From Undaria pinnatifida (Eukaryota; Sar; Phaeophyceae; Laminariales; Alariaceae): 64,000 bases of DNA. Below are positions 1 to 10,332 of this stretch, piece after piece (position 1 is the stretch's first letter; each line of letters begins with the position of its first letter). A program made the translations under genes and the position numbers. The stretch is from the NCBI GenBank assembly GCA_012845835.1, contig JABAKD010000010.1, positions 9,543,599 to 9,607,598 on the forward strand, in the 5' to 3' direction. The notes beneath the pieces were generated by a model. That model was not told the origin of the DNA. It saw only the letters and a program-made list of their open reading frames with translations, and ran no database searches.

Positions 1-3000
1 TAATTGTGAGCAGACGACATACGGTCCTCGCCATGGTAATAGCAGTTTTGGGTTGGGCCCATCCGAATCCTGGTACGGTCTGTACACGAGTACTTCCTGT
101 CCAGGTTTGAACACCGGGTACGGTTTAAGTTTGCTATTTTGTTCTGCCTGCTTGTCTGCACGCTCGGTTAAGTTTCGGCGTGCGAGCTCAAAGGCGATTT
201 GCAAATTGTCCCTTGTGTTTTGTGCGAGTTCGTCGGTGTCTGCTGTTCTTCCTACATGAGGAATACCGAGGATTATATCGACTGGGAGTCGGGGTTGTCG
301 TCCGAACATTAAGAAGAATGGTGTCTCATGCATCGTTGCACTAAAGCTAGTGTTGTGCGCTAGCTGTACGAACGGTAAGAGAGTGGCCCAGTTGCTTTGA
401 TCGATTGCACTGTGCATTGCTAGCATGCTGTGCATCGTTGAGTGTACCCGTTCGGACACTGAATTACCCTGCGGCCGGTACGGCGTTGTGCGGGTCTTTT
501 TGTATCCGAGTATTTGTTGCAGCTGGTATATCACCTTATTCTCGAATTCGGGCCCTTGATCACTATGCAAGGTTTCTGGTGGGCCGAAAATGCTGATTAT
601 TCTCTCGATTATGGCATTGGCTACTGTTTCGGCCGTTTTATTACGTACCGGCAGCAGTACCGCAAACCTCGTCAGGTGGTCCATCATGGAGAGAACGTAT
701 TTGCATTCGATCCCTGCGGCTGAAGTTGATACCGATTTGTACTCTACTAAGTCAACCGATATTCGTTGAAATGGCCGCTCGACAGGTAAATGGCCTGTCG
801 GGAGCTTGGGTCTGTTGTGTGCTGTTTTTCGTCGTTGACAAGCTTGGCATTTTTCGCACCACTCTCGTACGTCGCGGCTGATGGTGGGCCACCAATATTT
901 CTGGCGGATTTTTTCATAAGTCGGGCGAGATGCGAGGTGTCCTCCGGATAGAACGTGATCGTGGTAGGCGTGCAGAATTAATCCAACAAGGGCCTCCGGT
1001 ACTACGAGTTGATCGCGGAAGGTGCTTCGTTTTCGAAGATATCCCGGAAGGTACGATTTAAACAACAGCCCGTCCTGCACTGAATAGTAAGACATGGTTG
1101 TTTTCGTTTCTTTTTCGGGTAATGGTGCGTCTGCGTGCTGTATGTAATCGATGTACCGCCCGTACTCTACTCTTTGTGCTGAGCGGAGTTTTTCTTGATC
1201 GACGGACATGAAAACATTTGTCGCGCTCACGAATACTGATTTCACACTAAATAGCTCTCTATCGCTGCGTACTGGTTCTAGGTTATCCAGTTTGTCGGCT
1301 GAGATCTGATATGGTCGGGGGACACGAGCTGTTTGTAGCTTAGGATCATCTGGTACGTTGCGGCAAATGGGCGCGAGGGACGGCCCAGCTACTTCTTGCT
1401 GGTGCTCGAACGCAAACATTCGTGAAAGCGTGTCCGGTACGACGTGCAGTTTGCCTGGTTTGTGTTGGACGGTGAAGTCAAAAGACTGTAATGCTATTGC
1501 CCAGCGTGTTAACATGTTCGATGTATCTTGCATTGAGTATAGGTATCGCAGGGCCGCGTGATCTGTCACACACACAAAATGTCGTCCCCATAAATAAGGT
1601 CGCCAGTGCTGGATGGCCAAGACCACAGCATAACATTCTTTGAGCGTAGCGGAGTAGTGGCGCTGGCTGTCGTTGAAGCGTTGACTAAAGTATGCGATTA
1701 TAACGAGGTCATCGTCTTTCTGCTGGGCGAGGAAGGCACCTGCACCTGCTTCTGAAGCGTCAACGTGTATCGCAAAGTCTTTAGAAAAATCGGGAAATTG
1801 AAGTACGGGCGCCTGAGTGAGTAATTGTTTCACTGTTGCGTACGCCTGATCGTGTTCTGGTCTCCAACGTTTAGCGACTTCTTTGGCGGCCTCTTTTTTC
1901 GTGAGGGCTACCAGGGGTGCTATGATACCGGCTAAGTTAGGTATAACCTTGCGTACAAAGTTAACCATTCCTAGCACTGACCGCAACTCCTTTATGGTTT
2001 TAGGCGTCGGCAAGTCAACTATAGCTTTTACGCGATCCTCACCGATCCGAATACCGTCGGCCGTCAGTATGTGTCCTAAGTATTTAACTTCTCGGGGGCC
2101 AAACTGTACTTTCGATGGTTTGAGGGTGAGGCCGGCTGCTTGCAAGGCTTTGAACATATTTTCGAGTAGCTGTAAGTGGCCTGTCCAGGTAGATGAACAA
2201 CATATACAGTCGTCCATATAAACCAAGAGCCCACTTTTTGGACCAAAATGTGCAAAAGCTAGTGACATGATTCGCGAGAACAGAAACGGCGCGTTAGCTA
2301 TACCGAACGGTAGGCGTTTGAAAACCCACTTTCCGTTCTGCGTGACAAAAGCAGTTTTATCTTGTTCGCTCTCTGCTACTGGTATTTGGTGGTAAGCATT
2401 TTGTACGTCACACACAGTTATATAACGTGCTCCTCCGACCGTGTCAAGGTGGCTTTCTAAGTTAGGCATAGGCCACGATTTTTTGATCAGATTCTTATTT
2501 ATGGTCGACCTGTAATCTACGCAGAACCGTGGAGTGCCGTCTGATTTTGCGACAATAGTTACTGCGGAACCCCAGGGACTAGGGCGCTGTTCAATGATTC
2601 CTTCTTGTTCCATCTGGTTCACGCACTTGTCGATAGTTTCCTGTACGCGAGGGTTTGCACGGTACGGGGTTCTATTTACAGGCCGTGTTCCTGGTTCAAG
2701 AGGAAACGTTGCTTCGGCCAGGGTACATTTACCTAGCTCTTGAGGCGACAAGGAAAAAACGCTGCGATATTTCGTGCATAGAGTCAGTACTTGTTCGCAT
2801 TCGGCAGGTGTAAACGTGGTTTTATCAAATGCTCGAGTAAGTGCTGCACGAAGCTCGTTACGCGTGGATTCCGTTGTCTTGCTGTCTGTTTGAATTGCAC
2901 TGGTCGTTTTGTTCAGGGCTACCGATACGGGCGCAATGTGACCTAGTAAGGTATTGCGTTTCAAGTATACGTATTGGTGGGACGGGTTCGCGATCTGGAC

Positions 3001-4212
3001 TACTGCTGTTTTATCAGCGGCCGACCAGTGACTCACTGTACGAGCAACTATCATATTTTGAAAAGCTTCAGGTACGGCGGACGATTCGATGTCTTCGAAC
3101 GTGACGATGAGTGGTTCAATGAGTGCAGCAGTGGTTTCTGTGGGTGCTGTCGCTGACACTACTTGTACTGCCATCTCACTCTCGGGGGGGATGCAGCATT
3201 TGTGTCGCAACAAGACAGGCACCGACTCTACATCAGTGTTAACTGTGACCACGGAGCACTGAGCTGTCGCAGTGTTCTCGGGGCGCGCTGTAAAGTCTAC
3301 TCTACGATGAGATGCTTTGATCGTCACTTGAGAGGTTTTGAATGACAATTGCTCTGTACTCCAGTCGAGGACACCTCCGAAGGCGCCCATGATGGTGTTA
3401 TCGAGTAGCATAATGTCTGGCCCTAAAGAGGGCAATACGAGCGCTTCGACTGGTAGGGTAATATCTCCTAGCGTAAGTTGAAAGCGAACATATCCTAAAA
3501 TTTTGAGAGGCGACCCATCAGCACTGCTGAGGTTGATCGCTCCCGGGGGCACTGCAAAAATTTGAGTGTCTTTCATTGTGGGATGTGTCTGTACAAAGTG
3601 AACAGATATGCATGGTACATCGGTCGCGGTGTCAATCGTGACATTGTGCGCCGGATAATCATTAACTCTGGCGTTTACTCGTACGCGCTTTGACGTAGAG
3701 CTGAGAGCTGTGGGATATCTGGGATACCCACTCATGGTAGACGCGTGGAAAGCATCAAAGTGCGTTTCCCGGTGAGCGTTGCATGGTAATGAAACATGAT
3801 GTTTAATTTTCTCATTTAAATTGCGGGACGCAGCAGAAACATACAACGCTTGTGGTACCATGGAAGGTGAAAACGTATCATTCCGACGTTGACTACTCTT
3901 CTCGACTCTGCTTGCTGCTTCTACGGCTGGTCCAACTCCACGCGGTACTGCTAGAACACTCGGAACCTGCTGCTTATTTTCTAAGTCTGTTACAGTATTC
4001 GACTGGTTGTCTGCATGTACTTGTTTCGCATGGGTACTCGCCAGAGGGGTGGAGCTCTTTGTTCGGCCACACTTATCCCTCCTCTTACTACTAGGTCTAC
4101 CGGTACTTGCCACGGCTACGCTAGCTGATCGTGCTATCGTTTCTACCGCGGGTTTGGTGATCCTAGTTTGCCTACTCCCCGAACCGGTTTGAGGTAACCG
4201 GCGCGGGCCCCC
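1..4212 (-). CDS. pol: Pol polyprotein (protease, RT, RNase H, integrase), partial
   Basis: Replication and integration enzymes, 1404 codons open to the window edge, in the same frame as gag. Domains in order: an aspartic protease near 3620, whose active-site motif reads IDTATDVPC, so the usual Gly of DTG is Ala; reverse transcriptase with VCDVQNAYHQI, RLPFG and the catalytic YMDD at 2209-2220; RNase H beginning FAIHVDASEAGAGAF near 1780 and including TDHAALRYL; integrase with an HHCC zinc finger near 950-830 (HAYHDH, then WCEKCQAC) and catalytic segments VDLVEY, SDQGPEFE and SVSERVHS (D, D, E). The integrase C-terminus is cut by the window edge, so a chromodomain cannot be checked. Expression would need UGA readthrough or a similar bypass. 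Confidence 0.93.
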
Positions 4213-6045
4213 TCACGGTTTTTTTGTGACTACGATGCCATCGCGCTCGTGCATTTTGGCGAGCCTGCAGTCTGGGCGCGAGTGCGAGTTTCGGTGGCGG
4301 CACATCGGGTAGTCGCATTCGTCGCCCGACGTTACTTTCGGCTTCCTGCTCCTACCCGCATCGCTACCCGGCGACCTGCCTCGCTTGTCGGTCGGGCCAT
4401 AAGTCGCTGGTTCGAAGGTCACCCTTCGCTCTCGGCCTCGCGCCGCCGTCAGGTTGGACGAGATGGCTTTCTCAAGTTTTGCCATCGACGATATGAGCTG
4501 TCGGTTGGGCCCGGGAGATGTGCCAGCGACGGCCGAAGCATATGTGGTCGGGGAGGGGGTGGGGGCCGCGCGTAAGGCGTTGGTCTCATGTTTCTTGGCG
4601 CGAGTCCGTGAGGCTTGGTATGTGAGAGAGGGGTCTTCGCGAATGAGTTCTAGACGTACGTGCGGAATTAGGCCGGCTTCGAAAGATGCCATGAGCGATG
4701 TTTGCCATGCATGTTGGTATGGCGAGACGTTGACAGGAGCGGTTCGTTTTGCTTCGGCTAGGAGGCGCGCGTATGCTTGAGTTACACGCAGTCCGTAAGA
4801 GTCGACGGATTCACTACTGCCTTGCTTTAGGGTAGAGACGGTGCGAGCGAGGAGGACGATGCGGTTCACGGGGCTAAACAGATTTGTGAAAGCATTCACC
4901 CACTCCTTCCAGTTGCGTGGTGCTCTGACGTCTACCGCTTCCGTGTTCAGTTGGGCCAGCTCTTTGTCTGTGCGCCACTCTAACGTACCACACTGGATTT
5001 GGTTCATGGTGCTAGCTGCGTGGTCGGCTACCAAGTATGCCAGGTATCTCACAGCGTGGCGATCGATAACCGAGTCCGAGGCGCCGTCAGGGACGTGCAA
5101 GCGAATGTGAGCGTGAAAGAGCGCCATGATTTCGGGCACATCTTCAGTTGGCAACCCGTGCAACTTGAGCGAAGCGGGCATATCCGATTTTTTTATCGAA
5201 TATTTTGGGTCTTCGTTGTGGGTGTGGGTTGGGCTCGGGGGTGCTACAGCAGAGGTTATACGTGCTGTGCGAGGTGCTTCTACAGCAGAGGTTGTACGTG
5301 CTGTCAGGGGGTTTGTGGGCAGTGCTTCTACAGCAGAGGTGTTACGTGCTGTCAGAGGGTTTGTGGGCAGTGCTTCTACAGCAGAGGTGTTACGTGCTGT
5401 CAGAGGGTTTAGTTGAGATTGGTCAGGGTGAGAGGTACGGCTGCTGTCAGAGCTACTCGACTGCTGTTGTATAGGCGTAGCAAGAGTCGTGGAGTGTTGC
5501 ACGCGTTCAAAAACAACGTCGAGGTTTTGCTGCGGCTGTGGTACTTCTCTCACCTCATCGACCTTCTCGTCGGAAGGCCCACTCACAGGCTTCCGGCTGT
5601 CCGGCAGCACCATCTCCAAGACCCACGACGGCGGCGTGGTGCCGTCGAGCATGCATTTCTTAAGAAACGCGGCGGTCTCGACGCGGACGGGGTCGTGGCT
5701 CGGGAGGGCGCTTGGCGCGGCAAGGATGTCCTCTGCTAGGCTCGAGCCCTCCTCAACGGCTGATGATACCGGTGTCGTGCTCGGCGCACCAGCCTCATCT
5801 GCAGCGTCCCGCTGCTCCTCGTCGTCTACGGCCGGTCCGCCCTGGTCGGTGGGGGCGAGGGCCGCAAAAGAGTTCCCCGCCAGTGCGGGAGTCGGTTCCT
5901 CCGGAGAGGGCGATGCCTTGCGGGCTTTCCCGCGGCTCTTTTTTGAGCGAGCTCCTGAGCGTGGCATGTTCTCTGCTTCTATTTTTTTTCCCGACAACAA
6001 CTTTATATAGGGTTTTATATAGGTTGTTCCGACGGTGGTCACCAC
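4213..6045 (-). CDS. gag: Gag polyprotein of the Ty3/gypsy element
   Basis: Structural protein of the retrotransposon particle, 610 residues from the ATG at 6045 to the TGA at 4213. An internal Met about 26 residues in (MPRSG) is an alternative start. The N-terminal third is a basic, then Pro/Ser/acidic low-complexity region. Around residues 210-265 lie four imperfect tandem copies of a roughly 16-residue unit of the form NPLTARNTSAVEALPT. The middle carries the retrotransposon-Gag helical core (WKEWVNAFTNLFSP, then LKQGSSESVDSYGLRV). The C-terminus has a cysteine/histidine cluster, CDYPMCRHRNSHSRPDC, a spacing variant (CX4CX5HX4C) of the CCHC zinc knuckle that would bind RNA. The frame continues directly into pol after the TGA. 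Confidence 0.9.
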   Translation of the reverse strand: MVTTVGTTYIKPYIKLLSGKKIEAENMPRSGARSKKSRGKARKASPSPEEPTPALAGNSFAALAPTDQGGPAVDDEEQRDAADEAGAPSTTPVSSAVEEGSSLAEDILAAPSALPSHDPVRVETAAFLKKCMLDGTTPPSWVLEMVLPDSRKPVSGPSDEKVDEVREVPQPQQNLDVVFERVQHSTTLATPIQQQSSSSDSSRTSHPDQSQLNPLTARNTSAVEALPTNPLTARNTSAVEALPTNPLTARTTSAVEAPRTARITSAVAPPSPTHTHNEDPKYSIKKSDMPASLKLHGLPTEDVPEIMALFHAHIRLHVPDGASDSVIDRHAVRYLAYLVADHAASTMNQIQCGTLEWRTDKELAQLNTEAVDVRAPRNWKEWVNAFTNLFSPVNRIVLLARTVSTLKQGSSESVDSYGLRVTQAYARLLAEAKRTAPVNVSPYQHAWQTSLMASFEAGLIPHVRLELIREDPSLTYQASRTRAKKHETNALRAAPTPSPTTYASAVAGTSPGPNRQLISSMAKLEKAISSNLTAARGRERRVTFEPATYGPTDKRGRSPGSDAGRSRKPKVTSGDECDYPMCRHRNSHSRPDCRLAKMHERDGIVVTKKP

Positions 6046-6483
6046 TATGGAACCTGGTCTCTCACGGGGTCCCGGAGTCGAAGTGGTGAGGGTGGTCCCG
6101 GAGGTCTGGTACTCGTCGCGGATGGTCGGTAGTCGGAGCGGAGAGGTCGTCGCAGAGCTGAAGTCGAAGCGGAGAGGGCGTCGCGGTGCTGAGGTCCCTT
6201 GACGATCGTTCTCAACAGCGAACGCGACTGATAACCTTTCTTTCTTATATGTAGCAAGGAGATGCTAAGCCAGAGCTAGAGTGACGGTGGGCATATGCCC
6301 TTCGTCATGCGGCGGGATCATCTTTCGGTGGCTGACCTTCCGGGGACGGGTCAACGCCGTCTATGACGGGTGACGCCGTTCGCGACCCGGGATCGTGTAT
6401 TGCCTGACCGGTGACGTGTCCTCTCGCGCATGCGTGTACGCGATCTACGATCGGTATCTACGACCCTGTCTTCCACAGTACAT

Positions 6484-6494
6484 GATATATAATT
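6484..6494 (-). promoter_or_regulatory. Possible TATA box of the retrotransposon 5' LTR
   Basis: Read on the minus strand this is AATTATATATC, about 440 bases upstream of the gag start. The position and composition fit the U3 promoter of an LTR. There is no second LTR in the window to confirm it, so this is tentative. Confidence 0.35.
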
Positions 6495-7544
6495 GGAGTT
6501 GTTATTATTTATTATTTATCAGCTGATTATGGATTAATAATTTATATTTACGTTCGTATTGAATCTTTTGCGTGTTACTGCTTTTGTTGTTGCCCTCTTG
6601 ACTTTGCGTAGGAAGTAAACAGGATGTACGTATACAAGGTTTTTCGGCGACTTATTACACCGCCTCGCTAAGTGACGCGATTTCAAGCTTCGTGAAAGCG
6701 GTGCATTGTTTGTGTGTGTGAGCTTTTTGTGTTGCGTTTTGTCGATCCTGTTGTTGCGGGTGTGTGGTGTTTCAGTGCTTGTTGTGATCTCGCATTCACC
6801 AGTAAAGAAGAGGCTGGTTATCACACTCAATAATCACAGATACAGTAATGAATGACAGAGAGTGGTTGACTGAAAAAATCGAGCTTTCGTCTCAAGAAGC
6901 CCGAGAAGGATCGACTGTAGTCTAAAACCAAGTAGTTAATGTCGCCTGGAACGGCTGACAGAGCAGCAAAATGGACATTCCGGGAAAGTCGTTAATCGAA
7001 CGAATGAAGCGTTTTCAGCGAAAAAATAAAGTATATAAGGGTTATATAGGGTTATACGTACCTGGCACGCATTATACTGCCTGCAACACACCGGGCATTT
7101 GTCCGACGCAGCTCCAACCATTAATCACCGAGCATCTTCCTTGCCAGGCATGCGCAACCATCTGCCTGCTGCTTGCCCAATGCAGTGGTGTATCGACACA
7201 GCGCAACAACCGCTGAGAGCACAGACTCGAGAGTCGAGAGGTGTAGCTAGAGTATGATGACGCGGCTGAGCGGTGTTGGGGTGTGACATTAGGCCGCTGC
7301 TACGATCGTGCGCTCTCGTCCGTTTGGTGTCGTGCAGAATGTGTTGAATACTCGTACTCGCGCTCGTGCGCTATGCTGGTGTCATGGACCACGAGAACAG
7401 GACAGCTCGTGTATCATTTCAATTCTAGCACACCGGGATAGCAGCAGCCGCAGCAGCGCCGGGTGAGGCCGCCGCGGTCTGTGTGTCGTGCCCCGGGCGT
7501 GCTCAGAGCGTAGCGCGCCTTCACGGCGGCGACATACGCTAAGC

Positions 7545-7545
<1 letters not shown>

Positions 7546-7582
<37 letters not shown>
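7546..7582 (+). repeat. CAG/GCA trinucleotide microsatellite
   Basis: About twelve perfect GCA units. On the minus strand one frame gives an alanine run, but nothing around it supports coding. Confidence 0.9.
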
Positions 7583-7584
<2 letters not shown>

Positions 7585-8283
7585 CACACGACGAGAAAAA
7601 AATCGAAGCTGGTCGCAAAATTGAAATAAACTAAAACAGAAGCTGTTGCTCTTGCCGGTGCTGGTGCTGGGTGCTGCTTGTTTTCGTTGCTGAAGCGGAT
7701 GGTGCCGCTAGCTGTGCTGCTGCTTGCTGTGGTGGGATACCTGCGGCGGCACTGCGGTGAACTCTGCCACCGCCGCCGTTGCTTGGCTGCCGTTGTTAAC
7801 GTACCTGGTACGCTGTTTTTTCGCTCTTTTTTATGCTTGTTTCGCTTTCCTTCTTTCTTGGCCTTGTTGCCGCACATCCCGACTTCCCCATCAATTTTGG
7901 AGGCGTCGCCTGCAGGATTTTGTTTACTTCCAACGCAAACACACCAAGCCCATGATGGGAAGGGAATGCACGTTTGTTAGCGGAAGGAAAATATTTTTCC
8001 GAATAACGTTTTTCGCACACACTCCAATAGTGCGGTAGTGCCCGGAGAAAAAAGCGTCAGAAACCGTACGGAACCGCGGTTTGTCCGGTTTATTCATACG
8101 GTGCACCGTAGAGAAACGGCGGTTTCGTTAATGCACGGAGCAAAGCTTGAGAATCGTACTCGTACGAATCCGCGGTTTTGCACGGTTTGTTCATGCAGTA
8201 GTGCATCGTAGGGAAAAACACGGTTTATATGGTTTTCCCCACGGGGAGATTGGCCCATACCACACCGTAGCAAAAAACGTTCA

Positions 8284-8535
8284 ACGGGGAACCGCACCGA
8301 ACCGCACCGTAGGATTTATCACAGCACCGAGCCGCACGGTAAGATTTGCTTTATATGAAAACTGCACCGAACCGCACCATAGTATACATGAAAACACCGA
8401 ACCGCACCGTAAGTTATGTCACAGCATGGAACCGCACCGTAGGATTTACAATATCCGAACACCGCACCGAACCGCACCGTGAGATTTCCTCTTTCTGAAA
8501 AAACGCACCGCACCAGATTGTAGGATTTTCGATTT
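8284..8535 (+). repeat. Tandem array of an ACCGCACCGTAGGATTT-like unit
   Basis: Six to seven imperfect copies of a unit of roughly 40-50 bases, each with a core like ACCGAACCGCACCGTA followed by GGATTT or a variant. The copies have diverged from one another and no open frame is preserved. Confidence 0.8.
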
Positions 8536-9520
8536 GAAAAAACCGCCCCGTGCACAGACGGATAAACGTAAAGAACCCTGGCGAAAACGAGCGGCCGGTG
8601 TATATATCAAGCAGCTTTGCAAGGATGAGTATCGACCGACCTGAAATTTTTCGAACGCACAGCATCCTGACGCGTTTAGAATATTTTTTAGTTGAAAAAA
8701 ATGAAAAAAATAGGGAAAAGGGGGACCAAAAAAAAAAGCTCCTCCGTCCCCACCTTAACCTTATTTCTATAATACAGATATCCAAGCATAGCTCCCCTGC
8801 ATATCGTTCGGATTCGACGTGTGCTATCACACGATAGAGGTTACACTTTTTTTTCTCTTTTTGGGGGGGGTTCTGAATGACGGGGGCTCCTTAACCCTTT
8901 TAGCACCGCACTCCCCTTTTAGCACCGCACTCCCGACTTGGGGACAAAACACTCGGAGTTGGAGTAGGAAAAAAAGTTGGGGTTGGAAATGGGTTATAAC
9001 CCGTTTTAACCCAAAATCGCCGGAATACTCGTAATGTAATTCTTGTTGAGCAATGTGACGTTTTGTGTACGTACGGCATGGGTTTGTTCATTTATCGGGT
9101 TTTGCTCTTTCAGTTTCGTCAAAAACAGTTTTTTGGGCGAAGCGTGGAGCTCCTCAAGCCACCGCTCTCAGAAGGCGAAAAAATAGCCAGTGCACCTCTA
9201 CCTGGTACCGTAGAATGGGTCGGTCGGGATCGGGTTCTGCTCGGGGGTGGTCGACGTTAGGCAACACGGCCAAAAAAAAAAAAAAAAACTTACTGGAAAA
9301 TATGTGCCATCAAAAGCTTCAAATGGGGCCTCGGGTTGCTTTTTTTGCTGCTTGCCGTCACTCGGAGACCAAAATATTTGCGAACCGGGTGTGTAATTAA
9401 TGCTTTGGACACCTCGACCCTGCTCCTGCTTTGCACCCTGATCTCTGACCCGGACCTCATGCCACCCTGAGCTGGGCCCTCCAAACTGAACCTGGGCATA
9501 TACGGCAATTCGCCACCGCC

Positions 9521-9771
9521 GGGGCCCACCAAGCACCCTCATTCCACCCAAAACCAAACGCACCACAATCGAGGGTTTCCACGGAACGGCCACAGGAAAA
9601 AGCTAAATCCGCTGCAACCAAGACAAAGCAGATGGTGTGCAGTACCGGCGGGGCCCATCAAGCACCCTCATTCCACCCAATACCAAAGGCATCACAATCA
9701 AGAGTTTCCGCGGAAAGGCCACAGGCAAAAGCTAAATACGCTGCAACCAAGACAAACCGGAGGGTGTGCAG
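9521..9771 (+). repeat. 129-base tandem duplication
   Basis: Two adjacent copies (9521-9649 and 9650-9771) share the order GGGGCCCA, CAAGCACCCTCATTCCACCC, CACAATC and GCTGCAACCAAGACAAA, with scattered substitutions. Confidence 0.85.
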
Positions 9772-10236
9772 AGTCACATTTCCATACCCGGTGTGCAATT
9801 AGCGCTCCCCCCCACCCGACTGGGTTTCAGAATGGAGGAGGCGGCAGATGCTCAGGTGGCCCTTTGCGTGTGCGTCGGCGGGATGTGCGAGCGCAAGCGA
9901 GACTTTTCCCGCTTTTGGAGCGGAAGTTCTGCCGGCCGCCGCTTCTCGCCCTTTTCGACAGATGCCTAATGGTCGGGGAGGATTCTGTATCTTGAACGGT
10001 ACCACCCTCTGTTATCCTCGTTACGACTTCATTCCCGTTTCGGGGGCAACTTGTTTCCATCTCCCATCTCTGCCTCGCCCCCCCCCCCCGCCCTCGTGCT
10101 ACGTTGCATCATTGTAGGGATGCTTATCCCCCTCCCCTCGCCCCCCTAATTCCTCTCTCTCCTCTGCCCCCTCCCCCGTCCCCCCCCGCCCGCCCGCTGT
10201 CCCCCCTTGCGCGGGCGCCGCGGACGGTGGTGACAG

Positions 10237-10332
10237 GTGGCCCGGCGGGAAGTGGACTACGCGGTGATTCCCATCGAGAATTCCTTGGGGGGCTCCATCC
10301 ACGCCAACTATGACCTGCTGCTAAGATACGAG
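10237..10332 (+). CDS. Fusion gene exon 1 (first recognised): dehydratase
   Basis: Residues 1-32, phase 0 at both ends. It carries the diagnostic dehydratase segment [20 protein letters not shown]. The acceptor is GTGACAG and the donor GAG|GTGACG. Family alignment requires an earlier exon with the GAYSE-type N-terminal motif; it was not found. Confidence 0.88.

Larger units (their letters stand above)
1..6500 (-). mobile_element. Ty3/gypsy LTR retrotransposon, 5' part, truncated by window edge
   Basis: On the minus strand gag (6045-4213) is followed by a pol frame from 4212 to position 1 and beyond. The domain order protease, reverse transcriptase, RNase H, integrase is the Ty3/gypsy order. 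Gag is uninterrupted and pol has no stop or frameshift over 1404 codons, so the copy looks young. The 3' end and the second LTR lie left of the window, so LTR identity and target-site duplication cannot be tested here. The 5' LTR and leader should lie just above 6045; a TATA-like stretch near 6490 fits a U3/R region, but no LTR boundary or primer-binding site was fixed. Confidence 0.9.
6501..10236. other. Non-coding, repeat-rich stretch before the first recognised exon
   Basis: I find no protein family in either strand here. The stretch holds a CAG trinucleotide run, a short A/C-rich tandem array, a 129-base tandem duplication and poly-C/poly-A tracts. The missing 5' exons of the dehydratase-dehydrogenase gene should lie here or further left; I could not recognise them. 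Confidence 0.6.

Noticed and set aside
6046-6257. A 70-codon minus-strand frame directly before gag
   Set aside because: Basic, low complexity and located in the expected leader/LTR; no support as a protein.
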